From a virus, in the IMG/VR virus record IMGVR_UViG_3300003511_000001, positions 1 through 29,190 of that record: DNA of 29,190 nucleotides. One strand, 5' to 3'. Below are positions 21,684 to 29,190 of this stretch, one piece after another. Below the pieces are notes generated by a model. The model saw nothing but the letters and a program-made list of their open reading frames with translations, did no database searches and was not told the DNA's origin. Position numbers and translations under genes: made by a program. How positions within the stretch are numbered: position 1 is the stretch's first letter; each line of letters opens with the position of its first letter.

Positions 21684-23810
21684 TTATTTTAAGTCTTCTT
21701 CTCTTAGTGCAACGATGTAAGAAAGCATAACTGTCTTACTAACCTTACCACCCATCTTAAACACCATAGTCCAAGTATAACCAGCAGCTTCATCAAATGA
21801 TGTAATCATTGCTTTAGGTACTACAGTAACTACTCCAGCAAATACATCTCTTAATTCATTATTAGCCATATTCTCAGCATGATCTATTAATTCAGCAGGA
21901 CTATATTCTACACTACCAGTATAAGCTCTCCATATTCTAGAAGCTACCTTATTAATAATAGTAAGTGCCATAGCATTAAAGTAGTTATTAAGAACACTTG
22001 TATCATTATCATATACTGTTTGTAAAGCAGGAAAGTAGAATCTTTTAATATCATATGGTTGTGACCATACTAATCCACTATCCCATAATGCTGGTTTAAT
22101 ACCTTGTGGTATCTCATTAGGATATAAATCATACATACTCTTGATTATATTAGTTTCACCTCTAGCAAATAGTTTCTCACTTTTCCAAGTAGTTCCACCC
22201 ATCATACTAGCTGACTTAATAGCAATATCATATGTTTGAGGATAGTTAGCTTTACTGATAGAACCAGTAATCTTACCAAATCCCATAACAATCATACCTC
22301 TAGCAACAGGAGTACCAAAGTAGACACTTTCAGGAGCTAGTTGTAATCTTACTTTAAGAAGTATACCTAATGATCTTTGTTCTGATAAAGATAATCCTAC
22401 CTTACTACCATATGTATATGGACTTAATACTACTAGAGTATCTTTTCTTTTAACAATAAAGTTTATTAGTGCTAACTTAGTACTCATTCGATAACCAGCA
22501 TCATACATAACGTTCTCTACATTTACTGCTAAATCCATTACTGGACTATTCTCGTCTATGTAGTCGCCCATCTTAGCTTCTATTCTATCTTGTAAACTAT
22601 CAAAACTAGTATCACCATCCGTACCGCCAGATAAGAATATAGGTAGATTAGCTACCATATAGACTTCACTATGTTTAGGAGCATATGTTACAGTCTCTTG
22701 GTCTAGTGCTATTGAGAAATAGAATATTCTATTAGTAGAGTAAGCATTGAATGGGTTAATTAGATACTTATTATTATCTGCATCATCATCACTAATGAAA
22801 TCAAACCACGAACTAGTATTAACAATAGAACCATCATTAACAGTCATCATAGCGTTAATATAAGGCTTCTCTGTTTCATATAGTTTACCTAGTAAATCAT
22901 CTAGGTTTTCACTATAGATATAAGGAGCATCTATTACAGGTAATCTTTTATTTAAAGTTAAGTTAGTTAGATTACTATAGTTATCTAACATAGTAGTAGC
23001 ATCCATTACTGCTGTAGTATTTGGATTCTTAACACCTGATTTAAATACAAATGTATTCTTAGTAGCTCCAAATAAATCTTTAACGATAGTAGGAGAACCA
23101 TTAATATCTTTCTCATAAAGATATACTTCAAATGGTAAAGATTTAGTTTTCTCTAAAAATGTACTACCTAGTTCATTATTCTTTTTAAGATTAATACCGA
23201 AACCATACTTATTATAAGTACCACCTAAGTAAGAAGCATTAAATTCCATTATTGGAATCATCGTAGATTTAGTACCATCTAAAGCAGTCATATAACCAGT
23301 CTTACTTTGTCTAGTACCTAGACCAGTAGTTAAAGGGTCAGTGTTAACCTCTTGGATAACTTTAATACGGTAACCCTCAATAGGACTATCAGTATCTTCT
23401 ACTTTAGCACCAGTACTATCTTTAACAATAACGCCAGCATCTGTTCTCTTATATTTTTTTATCATATCTTTAACAACATCTAAGTATATAGTAGTATTAG
23501 ATTTAGTAGTAACATTAGAAGGAACTAATCGTTCAACTACTATTGCGTTACCTTTACCTAATATACCTTCCATATATTTCATAGCTGGGTTAAAGAATTT
23601 ACTTTCAGTATCAAAACTACCTACTCCATACATCTCCATCAAATCTCCGCCATCAACAAGTTGAGGACCACTAGGCCCTTTCTCGAAGAAGCTATAGAAT
23701 TTAGGACAATGTGTAGGAATGTCAATCGCTTTAACTGGAAGAGATCTAACTGATTGATCGTCTGCACCAAACATCACCACTTGTGGTGAAGCATTCTCAA
23801 AGTTCGTCAT
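21684..23810 (-). CDS. Contractile tail sheath protein (phiKZ gp29 type)
   Basis: A 708-residue protein, close to the roughly 700 residues of phiKZ sheath. The N-terminal region (DIPTHCPKFYSFFEKGPSG and GNAIVVERLVPSNV, about 30-105) fits the first sheath domain; the C-terminal domain carries the typical long helix and strand pattern ending with GYTWTMVFKMGGKVSKTVML and SYIVALREEDL, the strands that augment neighbouring subunits in the contracted and extended lattice. VARGMIVMGFGKITGSI and TTWKSEKLFARGETNIIKSMYD (about 500-560) are recognisably sheath-like. Central variable domain as in other jumbo phage sheaths. Start after AAAAAGGAAACTTAC. First gene of the sheath-tube operon; its promoter must lie within 23811-23893. 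Confidence 0.85.
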   Translation of the reverse strand: MTNFENASPQVVMFGADDQSVRSLPVKAIDIPTHCPKFYSFFEKGPSGPQLVDGGDLMEMYGVGSFDTESKFFNPAMKYMEGILGKGNAIVVERLVPSNVTTKSNTTIYLDVVKDMIKKYKRTDAGVIVKDSTGAKVEDTDSPIEGYRIKVIQEVNTDPLTTGLGTRQSKTGYMTALDGTKSTMIPIMEFNASYLGGTYNKYGFGINLKKNNELGSTFLEKTKSLPFEVYLYEKDINGSPTIVKDLFGATKNTFVFKSGVKNPNTTAVMDATTMLDNYSNLTNLTLNKRLPVIDAPYIYSENLDDLLGKLYETEKPYINAMMTVNDGSIVNTSSWFDFISDDDADNNKYLINPFNAYSTNRIFYFSIALDQETVTYAPKHSEVYMVANLPIFLSGGTDGDTSFDSLQDRIEAKMGDYIDENSPVMDLAVNVENVMYDAGYRMSTKLALINFIVKRKDTLVVLSPYTYGSKVGLSLSEQRSLGILLKVRLQLAPESVYFGTPVARGMIVMGFGKITGSISKANYPQTYDIAIKSASMMGGTTWKSEKLFARGETNIIKSMYDLYPNEIPQGIKPALWDSGLVWSQPYDIKRFYFPALQTVYDNDTSVLNNYFNAMALTIINKVASRIWRAYTGSVEYSPAELIDHAENMANNELRDVFAGVVTVVPKAMITSFDEAAGYTWTMVFKMGGKVSKTVMLSYIVALREEDLK

Positions 23811-23893
23811 GTAAGTTTCCTTTTTCTTTTATATAGTTGATTTTCATCAACTAAAAATTAAAATTAATATAATAGATACATTTAAAAAAGATT

Positions 23894-23924
23894 ATATACA
23901 GATAGCTTTAAACTATCTGTATAT
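23894..23924 (-). terminator. Minus-strand terminator before sheath gene
   Basis: Perfect 12-bp stem (23894-23905 with 23913-23924), 7-base loop. On the minus strand it is followed by AATCTTTTTT, a proper T tract, so it ends the 23930-25717 transcript. Confidence 0.85.
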
Positions 23925-23929
23925 TCTTA

Positions 23930-25717
23930 TTAATTATATCTTATTATTTTACCATCGTTATCTATAAAATCTATCTCACTACTTCTATAATTTATAGACC
24001 TACTTAAAGGGCTATCTATAGCGGCTAATCCTATGTGTTCAACCATGCTAGGAATGTCCTTATTAAACACCATAAACGTTCTTAATTTAGTAGTACCTTC
24101 TCTTTTGAAATATACTATATTGCCATTTAATAAATTATAACTAGATAATTGAATATGTCTAAAGTCTTCTAATATATTTATAGATTTCTCTAATGTGCCA
24201 TAAGTTATACTATAGTTAAACGCAGACATAGTTTCAGGAGAGTTAGGAACTATTAGAATATTATTACCACCTACAAGATTAGCACTAATACTAGTACAAG
24301 TAGTGATGTCGGTCATCTCTTTACTAAATAGAGTAATTAATTCACCAGTTATAAAATTAAACTGTTTATGAACAAAAGTATTATTATCATTAGTGAATAC
24401 TTCTATATGTGAACCATCTATATAAGTGAAGTTATCATTCTCTATATCTTTAATATTAAAAGAGACAACATGCTCAGTAACTTCTAAGTTATCTATTGTA
24501 CCGTGTTTATAATCTACTACTTGTACTTTATCAGTAGAGATTATAAGTAATCTATTTAACGGTAGGTATTTACAAACATAACTACCAGTAGGACCCACTA
24601 TATTTGTAGTGTGTAAGATATTGAATTTCTTAGTAGTATCGTTATATCTAGCAAATACTAAATTAGTATCTATGAAAGGTATGATACCTTCTAAGTTCTG
24701 TTCAGTGTTAAACTCTTGAGTACTAGCTATATTAAACTCACTATCTTCTACCTCTATTAACTTATTAATATAAGTAACATCTATATCTGTATATCTGCTA
24801 ACGATATTAGACATAGTAGATATATAGTAATCTCTACTTAATTCTTTAAGATTACCCGATTCATCAATATAGTCTACTCCTATAGTTAATTTATAAGTAG
24901 TATCTTTATCTAAGTAACCATCTGCGTTATTACCACTAGTAAACTTAAATTGGTTATTAATAGCATCAATAGTAGGAGTGAATACAATAACCCCATTTAA
25001 TGAAAATACTACAGCACTTCTTACTCTTACATTAGTATTACCAGTATTAACTATATCATACACTTCAGGTATGTATGGGTTTATATCGTGTAACTTACCT
25101 ATTACTTTAAATAAAGTAGCACCATATGAAGTATCTTCTGATAACATATATGACATTAATCCTGTGTTGTTAGTAAACATAACCTTAATAGTAACTTCTT
25201 CATACTCTTTAAAATTAGCTTCGATAGTAGGTATAGTAAAGTTAACAAGGTCAGCATCAGTATCTTTTAATAAAGTCTTTACAAACACTTCTTTATTATC
25301 TCCAAGTATAACTATCACAGTACTGGTATGTGTTCCAGTGCCTTCATAAGGAGATAGTTTAACATGTAGTCCTACATTATCTATAGTAATATCTTCTAGG
25401 AATGGTTTAGCTATATGGGTCTGTTCTATTAAGATACCTTCACCTATGCTATCACTTGTAAAAGCTACAGGTTCTAACCAATTAGTATAATTAACAGCAT
25501 CTCCGTGGATGTCTTCTAAATGTCTCAAGGCACTTATATAATAAGTCTCCCCTTCTGGTACTTCTATATTAACAGAATAAGATATAACATTAACAGCATC
25601 TTCAACAGACTCGGTGATGATGGAGGTCATATCTATAGTATTAGATATCTTCCAACTAGTGGCTACATGTTTAATATCTATATGTTCGTCCCAAGGCGGG
25701 ATGGTGAATAGTTTCAT
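23930..25717 (-). CDS. Large beta-rich virion protein (fibronectin-like plus propeller-like)
   Basis: A 595-residue protein with no enzymatic motif. The first 330 residues read as tandem immunoglobulin/fibronectin-type beta sandwiches (for example TYKLTIGVDYIDESGNLKEL, about 278-297, and several V-x-V-x-F pairs). From about 335 onward short repeated strand clusters (TNLVFARYNDTTKKFNILHTT, RLLIISTDKVQVVDYK, FTYIDGSHIEVFTN, NNILIVPNS) look like blades of a beta propeller. This architecture is common in tail fibre, collar or baseplate peripheral proteins that contact the host. N-terminus MKLFTIPPWDEH has no signal peptide. Single gene with its own terminator; divergent from the ATPase gene at 25821. 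Virion role likely, exact site unknown. Confidence 0.65.
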   Translation of the reverse strand: MKLFTIPPWDEHIDIKHVATSWKISNTIDMTSIITESVEDAVNVISYSVNIEVPEGETYYISALRHLEDIHGDAVNYTNWLEPVAFTSDSIGEGILIEQTHIAKPFLEDITIDNVGLHVKLSPYEGTGTHTSTVIVILGDNKEVFVKTLLKDTDADLVNFTIPTIEANFKEYEEVTIKVMFTNNTGLMSYMLSEDTSYGATLFKVIGKLHDINPYIPEVYDIVNTGNTNVRVRSAVVFSLNGVIVFTPTIDAINNQFKFTSGNNADGYLDKDTTYKLTIGVDYIDESGNLKELSRDYYISTMSNIVSRYTDIDVTYINKLIEVEDSEFNIASTQEFNTEQNLEGIIPFIDTNLVFARYNDTTKKFNILHTTNIVGPTGSYVCKYLPLNRLLIISTDKVQVVDYKHGTIDNLEVTEHVVSFNIKDIENDNFTYIDGSHIEVFTNDNNTFVHKQFNFITGELITLFSKEMTDITTCTSISANLVGGNNILIVPNSPETMSAFNYSITYGTLEKSINILEDFRHIQLSSYNLLNGNIVYFKREGTTKLRTFMVFNKDIPSMVEHIGLAAIDSPLSRSINYRSSEIDFIDNDGKIIRYN

Positions 25718-25820
25718 TTATTTATCCTTTTATTAATAAGTAATTATTTTCATTTTAAACTACTCTTAAAAGTTTTAACCTGTTATACTTCATATGACAA
25801 ATTAAGATAATGGAGATAAA

Positions 25821-27317
25821 ATGAGAAATAGAACTAAAGTAATTATGCCAAAGTTAAAACCTAGACCATTAATAAACGTAGGGGCTACTATAGACATACC
25901 AACATCTGCTTTATCTGTAGGTGCTAAAGGAGAAACTATACTAAATGGGGGACTATCCTCAGTAGTAGGAGTTATCGGTAGAGGTAATAACTTTAAAACA
26001 ACTATATTAAACTATATGATACTTACCGCTGCTGATAGAACAGAATCATCTTTACCAGAATACACACATATACTAACATATGATACTGAGAATAATATGG
26101 AGATAAACTTATCACATTTTAATAGTTCAGCTAACCATATTATAAATTACCTACCTAAAGACCCTATATATAATAAGGCTTGGGATGTTATATCTAAAGC
26201 TAGTATGAGTGCTAATGTATGGGTAAAAGATATATTATATAAGTTAGTATCTACTAAAGAAGAAGATAAGAGTGCAGTAGTATCGTATGATTGTTTTATG
26301 GACCCTATGACTAATAAGCCTTTAGAGTTGATGTATCCTACATTTATTACTATAGATAGTTTATCAGAGTTTGAACCAGAGTCTACTGTAGATGCTTTAG
26401 AAACTAAAGAAGCTGATAAGACTAATACTCTATTTATGCAACAAGGATTATTTAAAACTAAAGTATTAAAAGACTTACCTAGACTATCTAACAAAGGTAA
26501 TATATTCTTTGGACTAACTGCACATCTAGGTAATAAGATAGATATGTCTAGTAACCCATATTCTAAACCTACTAAGACTTTACAATATCTTAAACAAGAT
26601 GAGAATATAAAAGGAGTTACTGATAAGATTAACTTCTTAACTACTCATCTATGGAAAGCTTTCGGGTCTACTGCTTTATTGAATACATCTACTAAGACTC
26701 CATTGTATCCTTTATATAAGAATGATTCTAAGAATGATTTAAATATAGTTAAGTTACAACAGTTTAGATCTAAGACAGGTACATCTGGTTTTATATTAGA
26801 TTTAATAATATCTCAAACTGAAGGAGTTCAACCAGAGTTAACTGAACTTCATTATTGTAAAGCTAATAAGTTTGGTATTGGTGGTAACCCTCGTAATTAC
26901 TTTATGGACTTATTACCAGAAGTACCACTTACTAATAATACAGTTAGAGGTAAGTTAAAAGATAACCTTATGTTAAGAAGAGCTGTGACTATCACGGCAG
27001 AGTTACATCAGTTATCCGTATATAAACCATACCTTAAAGGATTGTTATGTAGTGCTAAAGTACTTCGTAAAGATTTAGAAGAGTTAGGTTATGATTGGGA
27101 TATGTTATTAAGGACTAGAGGATGGTGGGCTATTAAACAATACTCTACAGACATACCTCCATTCTTATCAGTAGTAGATTTACTAAAGATGAGAGAGGGT
27201 AGTTATAAACCATATTGGTTAAAAGATGATAAGAAGACATTAGTAGGTAAATATAAATTAGAAGATATGCCTATAATAAATAAAGAAGATAAAAAGGAAG
27301 ATGATGCCGAAGAATAA
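25821..27317 (+). CDS. UvsX/RecA-like recombinase ATPase
   Basis: A 498-residue RecA-fold ATPase. Walker A is VIGRGNNFKTT (51-61, Lys59), in which phenylalanine replaces the usual second glycine, as in the GPSKSFKS loop of T4 UvsX. THILTYDTENN (82-92) places a catalytic-type glutamate (Glu90) after the second core strand. PTFITIDSLSEF (173-184) is Walker B with Asp179, and GNIFFGLTAHLG (about 227-238) resembles the strand carrying the signal-sensing polar residue. The C-terminal tail is strongly acidic (KEDKKEDDAEE), as in RecA/UvsX, where it tunes DNA binding. It is longer than UvsX by about 100 residues. A DnaB-type helicase is an alternative, but no leader or primase-binding domain is seen. 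Start after ATGGAGATAAA. Overlaps the next gene by 17 bases. Confidence 0.75.
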   Translation: MRNRTKVIMPKLKPRPLINVGATIDIPTSALSVGAKGETILNGGLSSVVGVIGRGNNFKTTILNYMILTAADRTESSLPEYTHILTYDTENNMEINLSHFNSSANHIINYLPKDPIYNKAWDVISKASMSANVWVKDILYKLVSTKEEDKSAVVSYDCFMDPMTNKPLELMYPTFITIDSLSEFEPESTVDALETKEADKTNTLFMQQGLFKTKVLKDLPRLSNKGNIFFGLTAHLGNKIDMSSNPYSKPTKTLQYLKQDENIKGVTDKINFLTTHLWKAFGSTALLNTSTKTPLYPLYKNDSKNDLNIVKLQQFRSKTGTSGFILDLIISQTEGVQPELTELHYCKANKFGIGGNPRNYFMDLLPEVPLTNNTVRGKLKDNLMLRRAVTITAELHQLSVYKPYLKGLLCSAKVLRKDLEELGYDWDMLLRTRGWWAIKQYSTDIPPFLSVVDLLKMREGSYKPYWLKDDKKTLVGKYKLEDMPIINKEDKKEDDAEE

Positions 27318-27714
27318 GAAAGAGCTAGACCCAGTCGAAGAATTTAAAGAAGGTAATGATATTATTAATGATATTGTTATTAATGTTTATAATAAAGAAA
27401 GAACTAAAGATGAGCCTAACTTCTATGATATTATTGTAGATATATTAACACAACAGGATAAAGAAGTAGCTAATAGGTTTAAGAAACACGTTGATGCAGT
27501 AGACCCTACTATACCTACTCGTAACAGTATGGTACAAAGATTATCTCTTAGTAACTTATTCATTACTCATTTATACATAGTAAAGTCTATCAGACCTGAT
27601 ATTCAAATATTGGGATTAATGGCAATGATACCTTATAACGAGAGCGATGATGAATGGTTGAGATTAGTAACTAGAAACTTACTACCTCACCTAGTGCAGA
27701 ATAATTTAATATGA
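27301..27714 (+). CDS. Unknown small phage protein, 137 residues
   Basis: Not recognised. Two consecutive ATGs at 27301 and 27304 behind AAAAAGGAAG inside the previous gene; the second has the better spacing. Acidic N-terminus, helical throughout (FYDIIVDILTQQDKEVANRFKKHV, LSNLFITHLYIVKSI), no membrane segment, no cysteine motif. Translational coupling to the recombinase gene suggests a partner such as a mediator or assembly factor, which is inference only. Confidence 0.78.
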   Translation: MMPKNKKELDPVEEFKEGNDIINDIVINVYNKERTKDEPNFYDIIVDILTQQDKEVANRFKKHVDAVDPTIPTRNSMVQRLSLSNLFITHLYIVKSIRPDIQILGLMAMIPYNESDDEWLRLVTRNLLPHLVQNNLI

Positions 27715-27738
27715 TTAACTAATAAAAGGAAATAGATA

Positions 27739-28488
27739 ATGAAAGAAACAGACCTACAATTACAAAATAGAATCATGTCAGTCGCTAAAGAAGATGATAA
27801 GGTTAGTGTCAATATCCAGTTTGATATAGTACATGCTTTAATAACTATACCTGAAAAGGTATTAGAAACTTCTACAGTATTAAAAAAACCGATAGAGACT
27901 GATAAACCTAATAACGTTTATCAATATACTTACTTTAAAGATTCTGATTCTGCTGATACTCCACCTGAAGAAGTAGATGTAGAATTAGTGTTTCTAGGAA
28001 CAATATTTGTAGAAGGTACCGAACATAGTAAAGCAATATACTTAGACCCAGGTACTGATACAGTGATGATACTACCTAATCCTGATTTTATCGAACCTGA
28101 TTTATATCCTAATGCAGGATATACATTATATGGTGAATACATTGGTGTTCCAGCAAACACTTCTTTAAGAGAAGATGGTTTCTCATCAGGCGTTCATGAT
28201 GATAATTCAGTTCTTCGTTTTAAAGATGCTGTCGAACCACTAACTGTTAAAGTAGTTTATATTAGTTCTGTGGGTAGTTCTACTAGTAAGTTTAGTAAGA
28301 GAATATCTGATGATAATGATAATAAGTTAACTTATGGAATTAATACTGGTACATTCCTAGAAATAACTAAGGCGTCCTTATCACCAAAACCTATAGATAC
28401 CTTTCCTTTAATATCAAATCTTAATAAATATATTATAGGTTCAGGTGGTGTTACCGATACTGAAAAAATATATATTGCTCTACAGTAG
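27739..28488 (+). CDS. Unknown beta-rich phage protein, 249 residues
   Basis: Not recognised. Alternating strands with many Pro, Asp, Thr and Ser (VSVNIQFDIVHALITIP, about 22-38; EEVDVELVFLGTIFVEG, about 76-92; EPLTVKVVYISSVGS, about 165-179) suggest a beta-sandwich virion decoration or fibre-type protein. No signal peptide. TAAAAGGAAATAGATA precedes the start, 24 bases after the previous stop. It shares a transcript with the recombinase gene, which is an odd neighbour for a structural protein. Confidence 0.75.
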   Translation: MKETDLQLQNRIMSVAKEDDKVSVNIQFDIVHALITIPEKVLETSTVLKKPIETDKPNNVYQYTYFKDSDSADTPPEEVDVELVFLGTIFVEGTEHSKAIYLDPGTDTVMILPNPDFIEPDLYPNAGYTLYGEYIGVPANTSLREDGFSSGVHDDNSVLRFKDAVEPLTVKVVYISSVGSSTSKFSKRISDDNDNKLTYGINTGTFLEITKASLSPKPIDTFPLISNLNKYIIGSGGVTDTEKIYIALQ

Positions 28489-28494
28489 TAAACT

Positions 28495-29169
28495 ATGAAG
28501 AATCGTAAGAAAGCAGAAACCTATATCTTATCGGTAATAAAAGATATCACTAAGTCTGAACATAATGTAAAACTTTATAGAGATTTATTTAAAAGTATGT
28601 CAGATAAGCAGTTTGATGCATTTATGACTAGGTTAGATAATGAGGATGGTTATTTAGAAGTCATAGTACCTATAGATGACGATGTATTTGATGGTAAGAT
28701 AACCGTAGATAATAATATTAAAGTAGCTTCTAAACTTAATTATAACTTTGAACAAAGATTATTAATAGAAGCTACTGATTCTACACCTTCCCATTTAACT
28801 ACTAATAAGTATATTATATTAGATTTACCATTTAGAAGAACTAAACAGTTACTTACTAAGGGTATTAGAACAGCTAGTGATTCTAATAGCATTGATACAT
28901 TAACAGGACAAGTTAAGAATAACAGTAGTGCTAATATGATGACATATCCTGAACTACAGTTATTATCTAGTTATGGTTTAGACCAATCAGTGTTAGAAGT
29001 AATAAAGGATAGAGGTGGTGACCAAGATTCTTTAGTAGCTTTGTTAACTATGCTAAGAGAGAAAGGTACAGTTTCAAGAAATGAAGTAGAACAACACTCA
29101 GGTGGAGTAGGTTCTACTAAATCTTTAAAGAACTACTTTTCAGCAATGCACATAAAAAATAATATATAG
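28495..29169 (+). CDS. Possible RNA polymerase beta C-terminal-like protein, 224 residues
   Basis: Not securely recognised. The C-terminal half resembles the end of bacterial RNA polymerase beta: YIILDLPFRRTKQLLTKGIRTAS (106-128) lines up with the YMLKLNHLVDDKMHARSTG segment; TGQVKNN..MMTYPELQLLSSYGLDQSVLEVI (137-170) with the [23 protein letters not shown] segment and following helix; and TKSLKNYFSAMHIKNNI (208-224) with the ESFNVLLKEIRSLGINIEL terminus. Upstream catalytic beta motifs are absent; the first 100 residues are charged and helical (SVIKDITKSEHNVKLYRDLF). No Shine-Dalgarno sequence lies before the ATG and the previous stop is six bases away, so translation is probably coupled. Alternative: a virion or regulatory protein with coincidental likeness. 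Confidence 0.6.
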   Translation: MKNRKKAETYILSVIKDITKSEHNVKLYRDLFKSMSDKQFDAFMTRLDNEDGYLEVIVPIDDDVFDGKITVDNNIKVASKLNYNFEQRLLIEATDSTPSHLTTNKYIILDLPFRRTKQLLTKGIRTASDSNSIDTLTGQVKNNSSANMMTYPELQLLSSYGLDQSVLEVIKDRGGDQDSLVALLTMLREKGTVSRNEVEQHSGGVGSTKSLKNYFSAMHIKNNI

Positions 29170-29172
29170 ATA

Positions 29173-29190
29173 AGAGACTTAATTGTCTCT
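29173..29190 (+). terminator. Terminator cut by the window end
   Basis: AGAGAC (29173-29178) and GTCTCT (29185-29190) form a 6-bp stem with a TTAATT loop; the right arm touches the last base of the window, so the outer part of the stem is probably missing. Confidence 0.55.

Noticed and set aside
23825-23885. Copy of the 17-base promoter before the tail sheath gene
   Set aside because: The minus strand has a partly similar A+T-rich segment, but it does not align to the consensus without shifting; the sheath probably uses another promoter class.
1558-23924. Relationship between the terminators at 1558-1591 and 23894-23924, which share ACAGATAG in the stem
   Set aside because: The common part is only eight to nine bases in an A+T-rich genome and the flanks differ, so chance similarity is more likely than a repeat family.
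24978-25711. Plus-strand ORFs opposite the 595-residue virion gene
   Set aside because: Antisense shadows: no ribosome binding site, composition reflects the complementary coding strand.

Overview
The window looks like part of a jumbo, phiKZ-related myovirus genome. The evidence is a phiKZ-type large terminase, a tail sheath of about 700 residues, a tubulin/FtsZ-like protein of PhuZ type, and a free-standing N-terminal half of a multisubunit RNA polymerase beta-prime subunit. Genes are dense, strongly A+T rich (about 30% G+C by eye), preceded by good AAGGAG-type ribosome binding sites, and there is no host housekeeping gene, tRNA, insertion sequence or CRISPR array. The host cannot be named from the sequence. 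A dUTPase gene suggests ordinary thymine DNA rather than the uracil DNA of PBS1/AR9 or phiR1-37.

Layout. 1-830 has no credible ORF; it is richer in G+C, contains repeats and nested inverted repeats, and probably encodes a large structured RNA on the minus strand. 831-5116 (+): prohead protease, beta-prime N-terminal half, a compact four-hairpin RNA with its own promoter (3187-3392), dimeric dUTPase and two unknown genes of higher G+C. 5147-8567 (-): terminase large subunit and an upstream membrane-anchored protein. 8662-12747 (+): RecJ-like DHH exonuclease, membrane HExxH metalloprotease, PhuZ-like tubulin. 12845-17067 (+): eight small acidic genes of unknown function. 17105-19168 (+): large virion/baseplate-like protein. 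19201-20115 (-) and 20219-20668 (+): two unknown genes. 20729-25717 (-): tail tube candidate, tail sheath, large beta-rich virion protein. 25821-29169 (+): UvsX/RecA-like ATPase, two unknowns and a protein whose C-terminal half resembles the C-terminus of RNA polymerase beta.

Regulation. Six plus-strand copies of a 17-base motif, consensus TRTATATYATTAATRTG, lie upstream of genes or of the small RNA. The motif contains TATATTAY, which resembles the early promoter recognised by the virion RNA polymerase of phiKZ-like phages. A weaker copy faces the 5' noncoding region on the minus strand. Most transcription units end in perfect hairpins of 12 to 16 bp, several shared by convergent genes and overlapping stop codons.

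Most interesting: the two apparent noncoding RNAs (about 650 nt at 91-748 minus, and about 205 nt at 3187-3392 plus), the promoter family, the membrane protease next to the tubulin gene, and the possible beta C-terminal fragment at the right end.
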